A DNA stretch of 64,000 bases from Bacteroidota bacterium. GTDB taxonomy: Bacteria; Bacteroidota; Bacteroidia; Cytophagales; Cyclobacteriaceae. The DNA lies in the NCBI GenBank assembly GCA_027592755.1, contig JAQCLE010000006.1, positions 1 to 64,000 of the forward strand, read 5' to 3'. Below are positions 18,255-26,601 of this stretch, piece by piece (position 1 is the first letter of the stretch; each line of letters opens with the position of its first letter). The position numbers and the translations under genes were made by a program. The notes beneath the pieces were generated by a model, which was not told where the DNA came from, searched no databases, and was given only the letters and a program-made list of their open reading frames with translations.

Positions 18255-18796
18255 GGGAAGCGCTTCCAGGCAATAAAGAAGAGCCAACCTAAAAATAAAC
18301 CTATTATAGCTCCAATTATTACGTCTGTTGGGTAATGTACTCCGACGTACACGCGACTCAAGGCAATAAGGAAGGCCCACAAAAAGATAAAGAACCAACT
18401 CCGACCGTTTAATTTCATCACAGCAAAAATGAAAGTAGCAAGTGCAAATGAATTAGCACTATGACCTGAAGCGAATCCAAATTTGCCCCCACAATTAACC
18501 ATCAGGTGAATTACGGATGCCAGATTTGGTTCATAACAAGGGCGAGGCCGCTCGAAAAAGGGTTTCATAAAACCAGAAGTAAGTTGGTCTGTTACAAGAA
18601 TCAAAATAGCAATCGCAACAAAAATTGATATCCTCTGATCAGGAAAATTTTTAACAACAACAAATCCCCAATAAAGATACAGTGGCACCCATGCGTATTT
18701 ATTAGTTATCCAGAGCATAACGGTGTCCAATAAAGGCGTGTTCAGTCCATTTATTATTATGAATAGCTCACGATCTAAATCAATAAGGAATTCCAC
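18230..18796 (-). CDS. PAP2-family membrane phosphatase
   Basis: A 188-residue integral membrane phosphatase of the type-2 phosphatidic acid phosphatase family. The three catalytic motifs are visible: KPFFERPRP (motif 1), SGHSANSFA (motif 2) and SRVYVGVHYPTD (motif 3). Substrates in the family include undecaprenyl pyrophosphate, phosphatidic acid and phosphatidylglycerophosphate; which one applies here is open. It shares one base with the end of hemF, and its own end overlaps the LytTR gene. Confidence 0.87.
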   Translation of the reverse strand: MEFLIDLDRELFIIINGLNTPLLDTVMLWITNKYAWVPLYLYWGFVVVKNFPDQRISIFVAIAILILVTDQLTSGFMKPFFERPRPCYEPNLASVIHLMVNCGGKFGFASGHSANSFALATFIFAVMKLNGRSWFFIFLWAFLIALSRVYVGVHYPTDVIIGAIIGLFLGWLFFIAWKRFPYKMLSRL

Positions 18797-19692
18797 TATC
18801 TATTGATCCAGTCAATACCTTTTAATAAAAGACTTTGCGTCAACCATTCAGGAGTACCTTCCCTGGGATGAAAGTCGTATTTCCAGTTGGCCTGTGGTGG
18901 TAAACTCATCAGTATCGATTCAGTTCTTCCATTGGTATCGAGTCCGAATTTCGTACCTTTGTCATAAACAAGGTTGAACTCTGTGTATCGTCCACGTCTC
19001 AGATATTGCCACTCCCTTTGAGACTCATCAAATGGAATTGACCTGTTTTCTTCGGCAATCGCGGAATAAACCGGTACTAATGAATTTCCAATTTCCTTCA
19101 CGAACTCGAAAATTCTTTCTTTGCTATCGTTATCCTTACCTGCCAGTCGGTCAAAAAATATTCCACCAATCCCTCTGGTTTCATTGCGATGCTTGATATA
19201 GAAGTAATCATCTGCCCAGGTTTTGAACTTTTGATAGTAGGAACTATCATGATTGTCACATGCTTTTTTCAATTCTTTGTGGAAAAAGGATGCTTGTTTC
19301 TCTGAAATATAAATAGGAGTTAGATCGATACCTCCGCCAAACCACCAGGTGCCATCGCTCATTTCAAAATACCTCACATTCATATGTATGATAGGAACAT
19401 GAGGGTTTTTAGGATGGAGGACAATGGAGACACCCGTTGCGTAGAACATACTTTCCTTCAATTGTAATGCCTCGAGAATTTTTTGTGGGGTCTCTCCATG
19501 TACTTGTGAATAATTTACACCTCCTTTTTCCAAAAGATTCCCATTACTTATCACACTGGAATAGCCACCGCCACCACCACTTCTGGTCCATTCATCTTCC
19601 AGAAATTTTTCTTCCCTATCCAGAATCTCAAGAGAATTACAAATAGCCAGTTGCAGGTTGCGAAACCACCGGGAGATTGATTCCTTATTCAT
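18796..19692 (-). CDS. hemF: Oxygen-dependent coproporphyrinogen III oxidase
   Basis: A 298-residue enzyme that decarboxylates coproporphyrinogen III to protoporphyrinogen IX using O2. Typical motifs are SSVISNG (about 44-50), the HMNVRYFE core, WFGGGIDLTP, and NLVYDKGTKFGL near the C-terminus. It points to aerobic haem synthesis, fitting the peroxide-defence genes later. It follows gcvP by 26 bp on the same strand and is overlapped by the PAP2 gene. Confidence 0.95.
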   Translation of the reverse strand: MNKESISRWFRNLQLAICNSLEILDREEKFLEDEWTRSGGGGGYSSVISNGNLLEKGGVNYSQVHGETPQKILEALQLKESMFYATGVSIVLHPKNPHVPIIHMNVRYFEMSDGTWWFGGGIDLTPIYISEKQASFFHKELKKACDNHDSSYYQKFKTWADDYFYIKHRNETRGIGGIFFDRLAGKDNDSKERIFEFVKEIGNSLVPVYSAIAEENRSIPFDESQREWQYLRRGRYTEFNLVYDKGTKFGLDTNGRTESILMSLPPQANWKYDFHPREGTPEWLTQSLLLKGIDWINR

Positions 19693-19718
19693 TAAAACTG
19701 CTTTGACAATTGTTCATT

Positions 19719-22622
19719 TCAGACACCTACTTTGATTTCCTTTTCTTCGAACTCCTCGACAGGAATGCAGCTACAGAATAAATTTCTATCGCCGAAAGCA
19801 CTATCAATGCGGCCGACGGACGGCCAGAATTTGTTATGCTTCACCTCTAAAGAAGGGAAAGCGGCCTTTTCTCGTGAATACGGTTTATCCCAAATGTCAC
19901 TACACACAACCCTTTGTGTGTGCGGTGCGTTTTTCAGTACATTGTTTTCACGGGCATAAATACCATCTTCGATCTCCCTGATCTCGTTTCTAATAGATAT
20001 CAATGCTTCGCAAAATTTATTCAGTTCTGACAGGGATTCACTTTCGGTAGGCTCTATCATCAAGGTACCTGCTACTGGGAACGATACTGTTGGGGCATGA
20101 TATCCGTAATCCATTAATCTCTTGGCGATATCTTCCACCTCAACGCCAACGTCTTTGAACATACGACAATCAACGATCATTTCATGTGCACATCTGCCAT
20201 GTTGGCCCACATATAGTATTGGATAATGGGGCTTAAGACGTTCCATAATATAGTTTGCATTCAATATTGCAAGTTTGGTCGCATTAGTCAAACCAATGGA
20301 GCCCATCATGGCTATGTACGCATAGGAAATAGTCAATATACTGGCACTTCCCCAAGGGGCTGATGAAATTGACTCAATGGCGGAATTGCTGTCTGACTTA
20401 ATTATAGGATTTCCCGGCAAGAAAGGTATTAGGTGTTTTTTAACGGCTATTGGCCCCATTCCGGGTCCTCCTCCGCCGTGTGGGATACAAAATGTTTTAT
20501 GCAGATTTAGATGACATACGTCAGCTCCTATTTTGGCAGGACTAGTAAGACCAACCTGGGCATTCATATTGGCCCCATCCATGTATACCTGACCTCCATT
20601 GTCATGTATAATTTGACAGATATCTACTATGCCCTCTTCAAAAACTCCATGGGTTGAAGGATACGTAACCATTAATGCCGAGAGGTGGTCTTTGTTTTCC
20701 TGGGCTTTAGTGCGAAGGTCTTCAATGTTAATATTTCCTTTGTCATCACATCCAACGATTACAACTTTCATCCCCGTAATGACAGCGCTTGCAGGGTTTG
20801 TGCCATGTGCTGAAGATGGTATTAACGCTACATTGCGGTGACCTTGTTCAATACTTTTTTGATAAGCTCTGATTACCATTAAACCTGCGAACTCACCCTG
20901 AGCGCCACTATTAGGTTGAAGGGAAATGCCTTCAAATCCGGTAATTTCTCCTAACCATCTCTGAAGGTTGTTGAGTACTTCAGAATATCCAGTCGTCTGA
21001 TCTTGTGGTGTAAATGGGTGCATTTGAGCAAACTCAGGCCAACTAAGTGGTATCATTTCAGAAGTTGCATTGAGTTTCATGGTGCAAGATCCCAATGATA
21101 TCATTGAATGAACAAGCGAAAGATCTTTGTTCTCAAGGCGTTTGATATACCGCAGCATTTCATGTTCTGAATGATAGGAATTAAATACAGGATGGGTTAG
21201 GTATGGGGTAGTTCTCTGAAGATTTTCCAATAATTGAACTTCAATTTCCTCATGGTTGATTTTTATGGTCTCTTTTGAATAGATTCCTTCTTTTAACACC
21301 TGAAGTATAATTTTAACATCCTCGGGCATCGTGGTTTCATCTAATGTGATGCCGATTTTGTCTTTATCGAAAAACCTGAAGTTTATTCCATTTGCCTCGG
21401 CTATTTTCTTTATAGAGAGAGGATCAATTTTCTCGGGAACAACAATTTTAAGGGTATCAAAGAATTGTTCATTAAGTTGACTGAATCCCAATTTCTTCAA
21501 TTCAGTATTCAAAATGTTAGCCAATCTATTGATGTTCAAGGCTATATTTCTGAGACCTTTTGGCCCGTGATATACGGCATACATTCCCGCCATGACAGCC
21601 AACAAGACCTGGGCAGTACAAATATTTGATGTCGCCCGTTCCCGTTTTATATGTTGCTCCCTTGTTTGCAGGGCCATTCTATAAGCTTTGTTGCCCTGCT
21701 GATCTACAGATACGCCAATTATTCTTCCTGGAATTTGTCGTTTATACTCTTCGCGAGTGGCAAAAAAAGCAGCATGAGGACCGCCGTAGCCCATCGGAAC
21801 ACCAAATCTTTGGGTATTACCAATGACAACGTCGACTCCAAATTCACCAGGAGGTTTTAGTAGTGTTAGACTTAATAGGTCAGTAGCCACGGCTATAGCC
21901 AATTCGTTCTGTTTGACTTTGCTAAACAGCTCAGAGTAGTCGATTATTTCTCCATTACTATTAGGGTATTGCACAAATATTCCGAAAGCATCATCTAATA
22001 TTTCCAGTGGTTTGGTGAGATCGGTGATCTGAACCTCTATTCCAAGCGGTTCAGATCTTATTTTCAGAACAGAGAGTGTTTGTGGAAAAATATTGCAATC
22101 AACAATAAACCGCGATGCATCTTTTTTAAACTTTGGTTTTGAATGGAAAAGCATGACCATTGCCTCGGCAGCAGCGGTTCCTTCATCAAGTAATGATGCA
22201 TTGGCTATTTCCATGCCGGTTAGATCAGTTACCATGGTCTGGAAATTGATCAGTGCTTCTAAACGACCTTGTGCAATTTCTGCCTGATAAGGTGTATAAG
22301 CAGTATACCAACCAGGATTTTCAAGAATGTTTCTTTGAATAATAGCAGGGACAATACAATTATGATATCCCAGGCCTATATAGGATTGTAGAACTTTGTT
22401 TTTTGAAGCCAGTTCCTTGAATTTATTAATGAATTGAAATTCACTTAAGGGACTTGGAAGATTTAACGCATTCTCTAACCGAATTTTTAAGGGGACAGTT
22501 TGGTCAATAAGATCATCAAGAGTTGCGCATTGAATAACTTCTAGCATGTGATTTATATCACCCTGGGTTGCGCTATTGTGCCTTGATTCAAAGGTTCTTG
22601 CTTGAGGAAATCCTGTGTTCAT
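19719..22622 (-). CDS. gcvP: Glycine dehydrogenase (decarboxylating), P-protein
   Basis: A 967-residue fused P-protein of the glycine cleavage system; it decarboxylates glycine and passes the aminomethyl group to GcvH. The N-terminal half ([32 protein letters not shown]) and C-terminal half ([36 protein letters not shown] with the PLP lysine) are both complete. Length is normal for the single-chain form. No glycine riboswitch was recognised in its short leader. Confidence 0.97.
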   Translation of the reverse strand: MNTGFPQARTFESRHNSATQGDINHMLEVIQCATLDDLIDQTVPLKIRLENALNLPSPLSEFQFINKFKELASKNKVLQSYIGLGYHNCIVPAIIQRNILENPGWYTAYTPYQAEIAQGRLEALINFQTMVTDLTGMEIANASLLDEGTAAAEAMVMLFHSKPKFKKDASRFIVDCNIFPQTLSVLKIRSEPLGIEVQITDLTKPLEILDDAFGIFVQYPNSNGEIIDYSELFSKVKQNELAIAVATDLLSLTLLKPPGEFGVDVVIGNTQRFGVPMGYGGPHAAFFATREEYKRQIPGRIIGVSVDQQGNKAYRMALQTREQHIKRERATSNICTAQVLLAVMAGMYAVYHGPKGLRNIALNINRLANILNTELKKLGFSQLNEQFFDTLKIVVPEKIDPLSIKKIAEANGINFRFFDKDKIGITLDETTMPEDVKIILQVLKEGIYSKETIKINHEEIEVQLLENLQRTTPYLTHPVFNSYHSEHEMLRYIKRLENKDLSLVHSMISLGSCTMKLNATSEMIPLSWPEFAQMHPFTPQDQTTGYSEVLNNLQRWLGEITGFEGISLQPNSGAQGEFAGLMVIRAYQKSIEQGHRNVALIPSSAHGTNPASAVITGMKVVIVGCDDKGNINIEDLRTKAQENKDHLSALMVTYPSTHGVFEEGIVDICQIIHDNGGQVYMDGANMNAQVGLTSPAKIGADVCHLNLHKTFCIPHGGGGPGMGPIAVKKHLIPFLPGNPIIKSDSNSAIESISSAPWGSASILTISYAYIAMMGSIGLTNATKLAILNANYIMERLKPHYPILYVGQHGRCAHEMIVDCRMFKDVGVEVEDIAKRLMDYGYHAPTVSFPVAGTLMIEPTESESLSELNKFCEALISIRNEIREIEDGIYARENNVLKNAPHTQRVVCSDIWDKPYSREKAAFPSLEVKHNKFWPSVGRIDSAFGDRNLFCSCIPVEEFEEKEIKVGV

Positions 22623-22666
22623 TGTTAAAATAAGAATGCAGTTTGGAGGCGTAAAATTACGGAGGG

Positions 22667-22674
22667 CAAAATTA
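22667..22674 (-). promoter_or_regulatory. TAnnTTTG promoter -7 box for gcvP
   Basis: TAATTTTG on the reverse strand, 44 bp before the gcvP ATG. The predicted leader is about 41 nt. Confidence 0.45.
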
Positions 22675-22732
22675 AATAATAAGCCATAAATGCCCTATTG
22701 CATTGATCAACAAGATTACAGAATGGGGGGTA

Positions 22733-22745
22733 TTATCTGAGATAA
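22733..22745. promoter_or_regulatory. Perfect palindrome TTATCTGAGATAA
   Basis: A 6-1-6 perfect inverted repeat about 58 bp upstream of the gcvP -7 box. It has the size and symmetry of a repressor operator, but no cognate regulator is known. Confidence 0.3.
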
Positions 22746-22754
22746 AATGTAATA

Positions 22755-22790
22755 AAGATTCTTGAGGGGGACGTGCCCCCACAAGATCTT
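22755..22790. repeat. Strong orphan hairpin between gcvP and topA
   Basis: AAGAT-T-CTTG-A-GGGGG, loop ACGTG, then CCCCC-A-CAAG-ATCTT. It forms about 14 bp of stem with one bulge and one mismatch. The strand then reads TTTTCAACC on the plus side, and CTTTATTACATTTT on the minus side. Neither flanking gene ends here: both start away from it. It is either the end of an unannotated transcript, part of a structured RNA, or a repeat element. Confidence 0.6.
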
Positions 22791-23057
22791 TTCAACCAGC
22801 TATGGAAAGAAAGACTGTTACATCTTCCTATTACTAATATATATACTATTTCGACTAATGCTCGTTTATTTTAGACGAACACCTATTTTTTTTCGACAAA
22901 CAAGGGATAATGTTCGATAAGTAATTTGAATAGATATTAATGTACATACATGTATTGATGTGACTATAGCTTTTAGGCATCATTTCAGAATAGAGTTATA
23001 ACTCCATGATCCATAGAAGTATGAGTAAAATAAACAATTGAAAATTCTCTAAAATTA

Positions 23058-23166
23058 GGAACGCGATAATGCAACAGGCTTGAAATGATATTTGTAAGTG
23101 GCAGCATACTTTTGGAAGCTTGAAGGAGAGCACTTCGGTGAAGATTCAAGCAAAGTTCCCTTTTTT
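23058..23166 (+). ncRNA. Candidate structured RNA or topA leader attenuator
   Basis: A forward segment bounded by GGAAC (23058-23062) and GTTCC (23155-23159), followed by six T (23161-23166). Inside, GCTTGAA occurs twice (23078-23084 and 23118-23124), and a single TTCAAGC (23145-23151) can pair with either copy, giving two exclusive folds. The 3' hairpin has CAC-TTCG-GTG, a UUCG tetraloop, at its tip. No gene ends upstream on this strand, so the RNA must start inside 22623-23110. It could be a small RNA or the topA leader. I could not match it to SRP, 6S, tmRNA or RNase P RNA. Confidence 0.45.
23114..23166 (+). terminator. Intrinsic terminator-like hairpin before topA
   Basis: The stem GGAA-GCTTGAA pairs with TTCAAGC-(AAAG)-TTCC, contains an inner CAC-TTCG-GTG hairpin and is followed by TTTTTT. 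The topA ATG lies 41 bp after the T-run, so topA transcription from upstream would have to read through it. Confidence 0.5.
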
Positions 23167-23207
23167 AATTTTATTTGCCCCTCATTCCTGTATTTCAAAA
23201 AATCATT

Positions 23208-25514
23208 ATGCCGAAGAATCTTGTCATAGTCGAGTCGCCTGCGAAGGCCAAAACAATTGAAGGATACCTGGGGAAGGACTTTAAAGTGGCGTCGAGTTAT
23301 GGCCATGTGAGAGATTTACCAAAAGGTGGTCTTTCGGTTGATGTTGATAATGGTTTTCTCCCTACCTACGAAATACAGGCAGATAAGAAAGCAGTAATTA
23401 AGGAGCTTAAAAAATTAGCCAAAGATGCAGAGATAATTTATCTAGCGAGTGACGGCGATCGTGAAGGGGAAGCAATTTCATGGCACCTAAAGGAAGCCCT
23501 TGACTTAAATGATAGTCAAACCCGTCGGATTGTATTTCACGAGATCACTAAAAATGCGATTCAGAATGCACTGCAAAATCCAAGGGGCATTGACCTGAAC
23601 CTTGTGAATGCCCAACAAGCCAGGAGAGTGCTCGACAGGTTGGTCGGATTTGAAATATCACCAATATTATGGCGTAAGATAAAGGGAGGGCTATCTGCGG
23701 GAAGAGTACAATCCGTAGCCGTGAGGCTAGTGGTAGATAGAGAAAGGGAAATTGATGGATTCAATTCAAGCTCTAGCTTTAAAATAACGGCCCATTTCAT
23801 TATCGAAAAAGGTAAAATATTAAATGCAGAACTTCCCAAAAAGTTTGAATCTGAAGACCAGGCACTGGCTTTTTTGGAAAAGTGTATTGAGGCGGATTTT
23901 TTTATTGAGAAGTTGGAGACAAAACCATCAAAGAAATCACCGGCTCCTCCTTTTACGACATCAACTTTACAACAAGAGGCAAGTCGAAAATTGAGCTTTT
24001 CTGTATCTCAAACCATGACATTGGCACAAAAACTTTATGAGTCAGGTAAGATTACCTACATGCGTACTGATTCCCTGAATTTGTCGGAAGAAGCCATAAA
24101 TGCTGCCGCATCAGCCATCACAGGGGATTTTGGATCGGAATATTCACAAAGCAGGAGGTATAAGACGAAATCGAAATCAGCTCAGGAGGCACATGAAGCC
24201 ATCAGGCCTACTGATTTCAGGGTAAGCAGCGCAGGTAAGGATTACAACGAAAACCGGTTGTATGAATTGATATGGAAAAGAGCTATTGCTTCACAGATAA
24301 GTGATGCTCAAATAGAAAAAACAATTGCAACAGTTGGAATTAGCAATAATGACCTGAAGTTTACGGCATCAGGAGAGGTGATTAAGTTTGATGGATTCTT
24401 GAAAGTTTATATTGAGTCAACCGATGACGAGAATTCAGATGAGCAAAAAGGAATGCTTCCTCCATTGGCGGAAGGCCAGGTCTTGGAATTGAAAGATTTG
24501 ACTTCCAGGGAGACTTTTACAAGACCTGCACCAAGATATACAGAAGCCTCTCTTGTTAAAAAGCTCGAAGAAATGGGAATTGGTCGTCCTTCAACTTACG
24601 CACCAACTATTTCGACTATTCAGAAACGAGGATACATCTCAAAGGAAACCAGAGAGGGAAGAGAAAGAAAATTTATTCAATTGGTTTTGGCCAATAGAGG
24701 TATTGAACGAACCATCAACACTGAAACGACTGGATATGAAAAGCAGAAATTATTCCCGACTAACATCGCAATGGTTGTCAATGATTTTTTGGTAGATCAT
24801 TTCCCGAATGTTGTCGATTTCTCTTTTACTGCAAACGTTGAAAAGGAATTTGATGAAATTGCATTGGGTGAGAAACCTTGGGATTCTATGATTAGTGATT
24901 TTTATAGTAAATTTCACTCAACTGTTGAAGAAACTAAGCTGGTGGAACGTTCCGAGGTTAACAAGTCCAGGGAATTAGGTAAAGATCCCGCTTCTGAAAG
25001 AAAGGTATATGCCAGACTTGGCAAATTCGGTCCAGTAATTCAGATAGGAGAAAGCGATGACGACGATAAGAAATTCGCAAGTATGCGCCAAGGGCAGTTT
25101 ATTGAAAGCATATCCTTGGAAGAAGCCCTTGATCTTTTCCAATTGCCCAGAAATGTCGGTGTTTATGAGGAAGAAGAAGTAATTGCTGCTATAGGTAAAT
25201 TTGGACCTTATGTTAAACACAATGGCAAGTTTTATTCTTTGGGAAAAGAGCTTGATCCGCTGTCAGTTTCAATAGATGAAGCAACAGCGCTAATTAATAC
25301 GAAAAGAACAGCTGATGCAAACATGGTTATTAAGGCATTTGAAGGAAATGATGAAATCCAGGTTTTGAATGGAAGGTACGGGCCTTATATTAAAGCTGGA
25401 AAGAAGAATGTAAAAATACCAAAGGATCAGAAGCCCGAGGATTTAACACTTCAAGAGTGCGTTGATTTAGCAGAAAAAACGCCTGAAAAGAAATTCAAAG
25501 GCAAAAGAAAATAA
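23208..25514 (+). CDS. topA: DNA topoisomerase I
   Basis: A 768-residue type IA topoisomerase relaxing negative supercoils. The Toprim domain starts at the N-terminus (VIVESPAKAKTIEGYLG) with ASDGDREGEAISWHL. The catalytic Tyr is in KITYMRTDS. After the core there are three topoisomerase I C-terminal repeats of the [KR]-[FY]-G-P-[YV] type (LGKFGPVIQIGE, IGKFGPYVKHNG, NGRYGPYIKAGK) and a basic tail; the Cys4 zinc fingers of enterobacterial TopA are absent, as is usual in Bacteroidota. The ATG at 23208 begins the conserved MPKNLVIVES; an upstream frame adds 11 unrelated residues. Confidence 0.97.
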   Translation: MPKNLVIVESPAKAKTIEGYLGKDFKVASSYGHVRDLPKGGLSVDVDNGFLPTYEIQADKKAVIKELKKLAKDAEIIYLASDGDREGEAISWHLKEALDLNDSQTRRIVFHEITKNAIQNALQNPRGIDLNLVNAQQARRVLDRLVGFEISPILWRKIKGGLSAGRVQSVAVRLVVDREREIDGFNSSSSFKITAHFIIEKGKILNAELPKKFESEDQALAFLEKCIEADFFIEKLETKPSKKSPAPPFTTSTLQQEASRKLSFSVSQTMTLAQKLYESGKITYMRTDSLNLSEEAINAAASAITGDFGSEYSQSRRYKTKSKSAQEAHEAIRPTDFRVSSAGKDYNENRLYELIWKRAIASQISDAQIEKTIATVGISNNDLKFTASGEVIKFDGFLKVYIESTDDENSDEQKGMLPPLAEGQVLELKDLTSRETFTRPAPRYTEASLVKKLEEMGIGRPSTYAPTISTIQKRGYISKETREGRERKFIQLVLANRGIERTINTETTGYEKQKLFPTNIAMVVNDFLVDHFPNVVDFSFTANVEKEFDEIALGEKPWDSMISDFYSKFHSTVEETKLVERSEVNKSRELGKDPASERKVYARLGKFGPVIQIGESDDDDKKFASMRQGQFIESISLEEALDLFQLPRNVGVYEEEEVIAAIGKFGPYVKHNGKFYSLGKELDPLSVSIDEATALINTKRTADANMVIKAFEGNDEIQVLNGRYGPYIKAGKKNVKIPKDQKPEDLTLQECVDLAEKTPEKKFKGKRK

Positions 25515-25538
25515 TCCTTATTTTCTCTTTATTTATAG

Positions 25539-25557
25539 ATGAATGGCTAACATTCAT
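25539..25557 (+). terminator. Weak hairpin between topA and murB
   Basis: ATGAATG-GCTAA-CATTCAT is a perfect 7-bp stem 24 bp after the topA stop, with only a short T stretch after it. It may partly terminate topA or may be incidental. Confidence 0.3.
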
Positions 25558-25577
25558 TTGCTAACTTGGCCGTATCC

Positions 25578-26594
25578 ATGGTCATTGAGAATAATATTTC
25601 GCTTAAAGGTTTCAATACTTTTAACATCGATGTCACAGCATCTCACTTTGTGACCATTGACAGCCATGAAGTATTGAAGCAACTTGTCCGACATCCATTA
25701 TTTGAGAATGGGAATGCCTTGGTACTTGGCGGTGGGAGTAATGTGCTTTTTACCCGGAATTTTGATGGTATTGTTGCAAGGAATACAATTGGAGGCATCG
25801 AAATCCTCAGCGATAATGGAATCATTGCGACCATCAGAGCGGGTGCCGGTGTAAACTGGCATGATTTAGTGGCTTATGCACTTAATAATAACCTAGGGGG
25901 TATTGAGAATCTTTCGCTAATTCCGGGAACTGTAGGAGCAGCCCCCATGCAAAACATTGGAGCATATGGCGTTGAAATCAAAGATGTATTTGCGAATCTC
26001 GAAGCTGTGAATCGTCAAACAGGAATTTTCCAGATTTTTGATGATCAAGACTGTCAGTTTGGCTATAGAAACAGCATTTTCAAATCTGAATTAAAGGATA
26101 AGTATATAATCAGTTCGGTAACGTTGAATCTTACTCGTAATCACGAGATCAACACTTCCTATGGGGCCATTGAAGAGACCTTGAAAGAATGGTCGATTAA
26201 CAATCCCACCATCCAGGATGTGAGTGAAGCGGTAATATCGATTCGATCCACCAAATTGCCTGATCCGAAAAAAATTGGCAATGCAGGAAGTTTCTTTAAA
26301 AACCCGGTTATCACACTTGATCAATATTATGACTTAAAAAAAACATGGACTGGTATGCCTGGCTATACTGATAGCGAAGGGCATATCAAAGTTCCAGCAG
26401 CATGGCTTATCGAAAAGTCGGGTTGGAAAGGAAAGCGACGCGGTGAAATTGGAGTTCATGAAAACCAGGCCCTTGTTTTGGTAAATTTCGGGCAGGGGAG
26501 TGGCAAGGACTTATTTTATCTCGCCGAAGAAATACAGAAATCTGTTTATAAAAATTTCAGGATTACGCTGGATCCAGAAGTCAATATTATTTAA
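25578..26594 (+). CDS. murB: UDP-N-acetylenolpyruvoylglucosamine reductase
   Basis: A 338-residue FAD-dependent reductase making UDP-MurNAc in peptidoglycan synthesis. The FAD-binding motifs LGGGSNVLF and LSLIPGTVGAAPMQNIGAYG are visible. GNAGSFFKNPV carries the conserved Ser that acts as proton donor. VPAAWLIEKSGWKGKRRG and HENQALVLVN are typical of the E. coli-like (type I) enzyme. The ATG at 25578 is preferred to an in-frame TTG at 25566. Its end lies 7 bp from the convergent permease gene. Confidence 0.96.
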   Translation: MVIENNISLKGFNTFNIDVTASHFVTIDSHEVLKQLVRHPLFENGNALVLGGGSNVLFTRNFDGIVARNTIGGIEILSDNGIIATIRAGAGVNWHDLVAYALNNNLGGIENLSLIPGTVGAAPMQNIGAYGVEIKDVFANLEAVNRQTGIFQIFDDQDCQFGYRNSIFKSELKDKYIISSVTLNLTRNHEINTSYGAIEETLKEWSINNPTIQDVSEAVISIRSTKLPDPKKIGNAGSFFKNPVITLDQYYDLKKTWTGMPGYTDSEGHIKVPAAWLIEKSGWKGKRRGEIGVHENQALVLVNFGQGSGKDLFYLAEEIQKSVYKNFRITLDPEVNII

Positions 26595-26601
26595 TCTCTC
26601 T

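Noticed and set aside
23058-23166. SRP, 6S, tmRNA or RNase P RNA
   Set aside because: None of their invariant motifs as I know them (GGAA tetraloop with the SRP bulge, tmRNA ends, RNase P core) is seen, so only an unnamed RNA candidate is reported.
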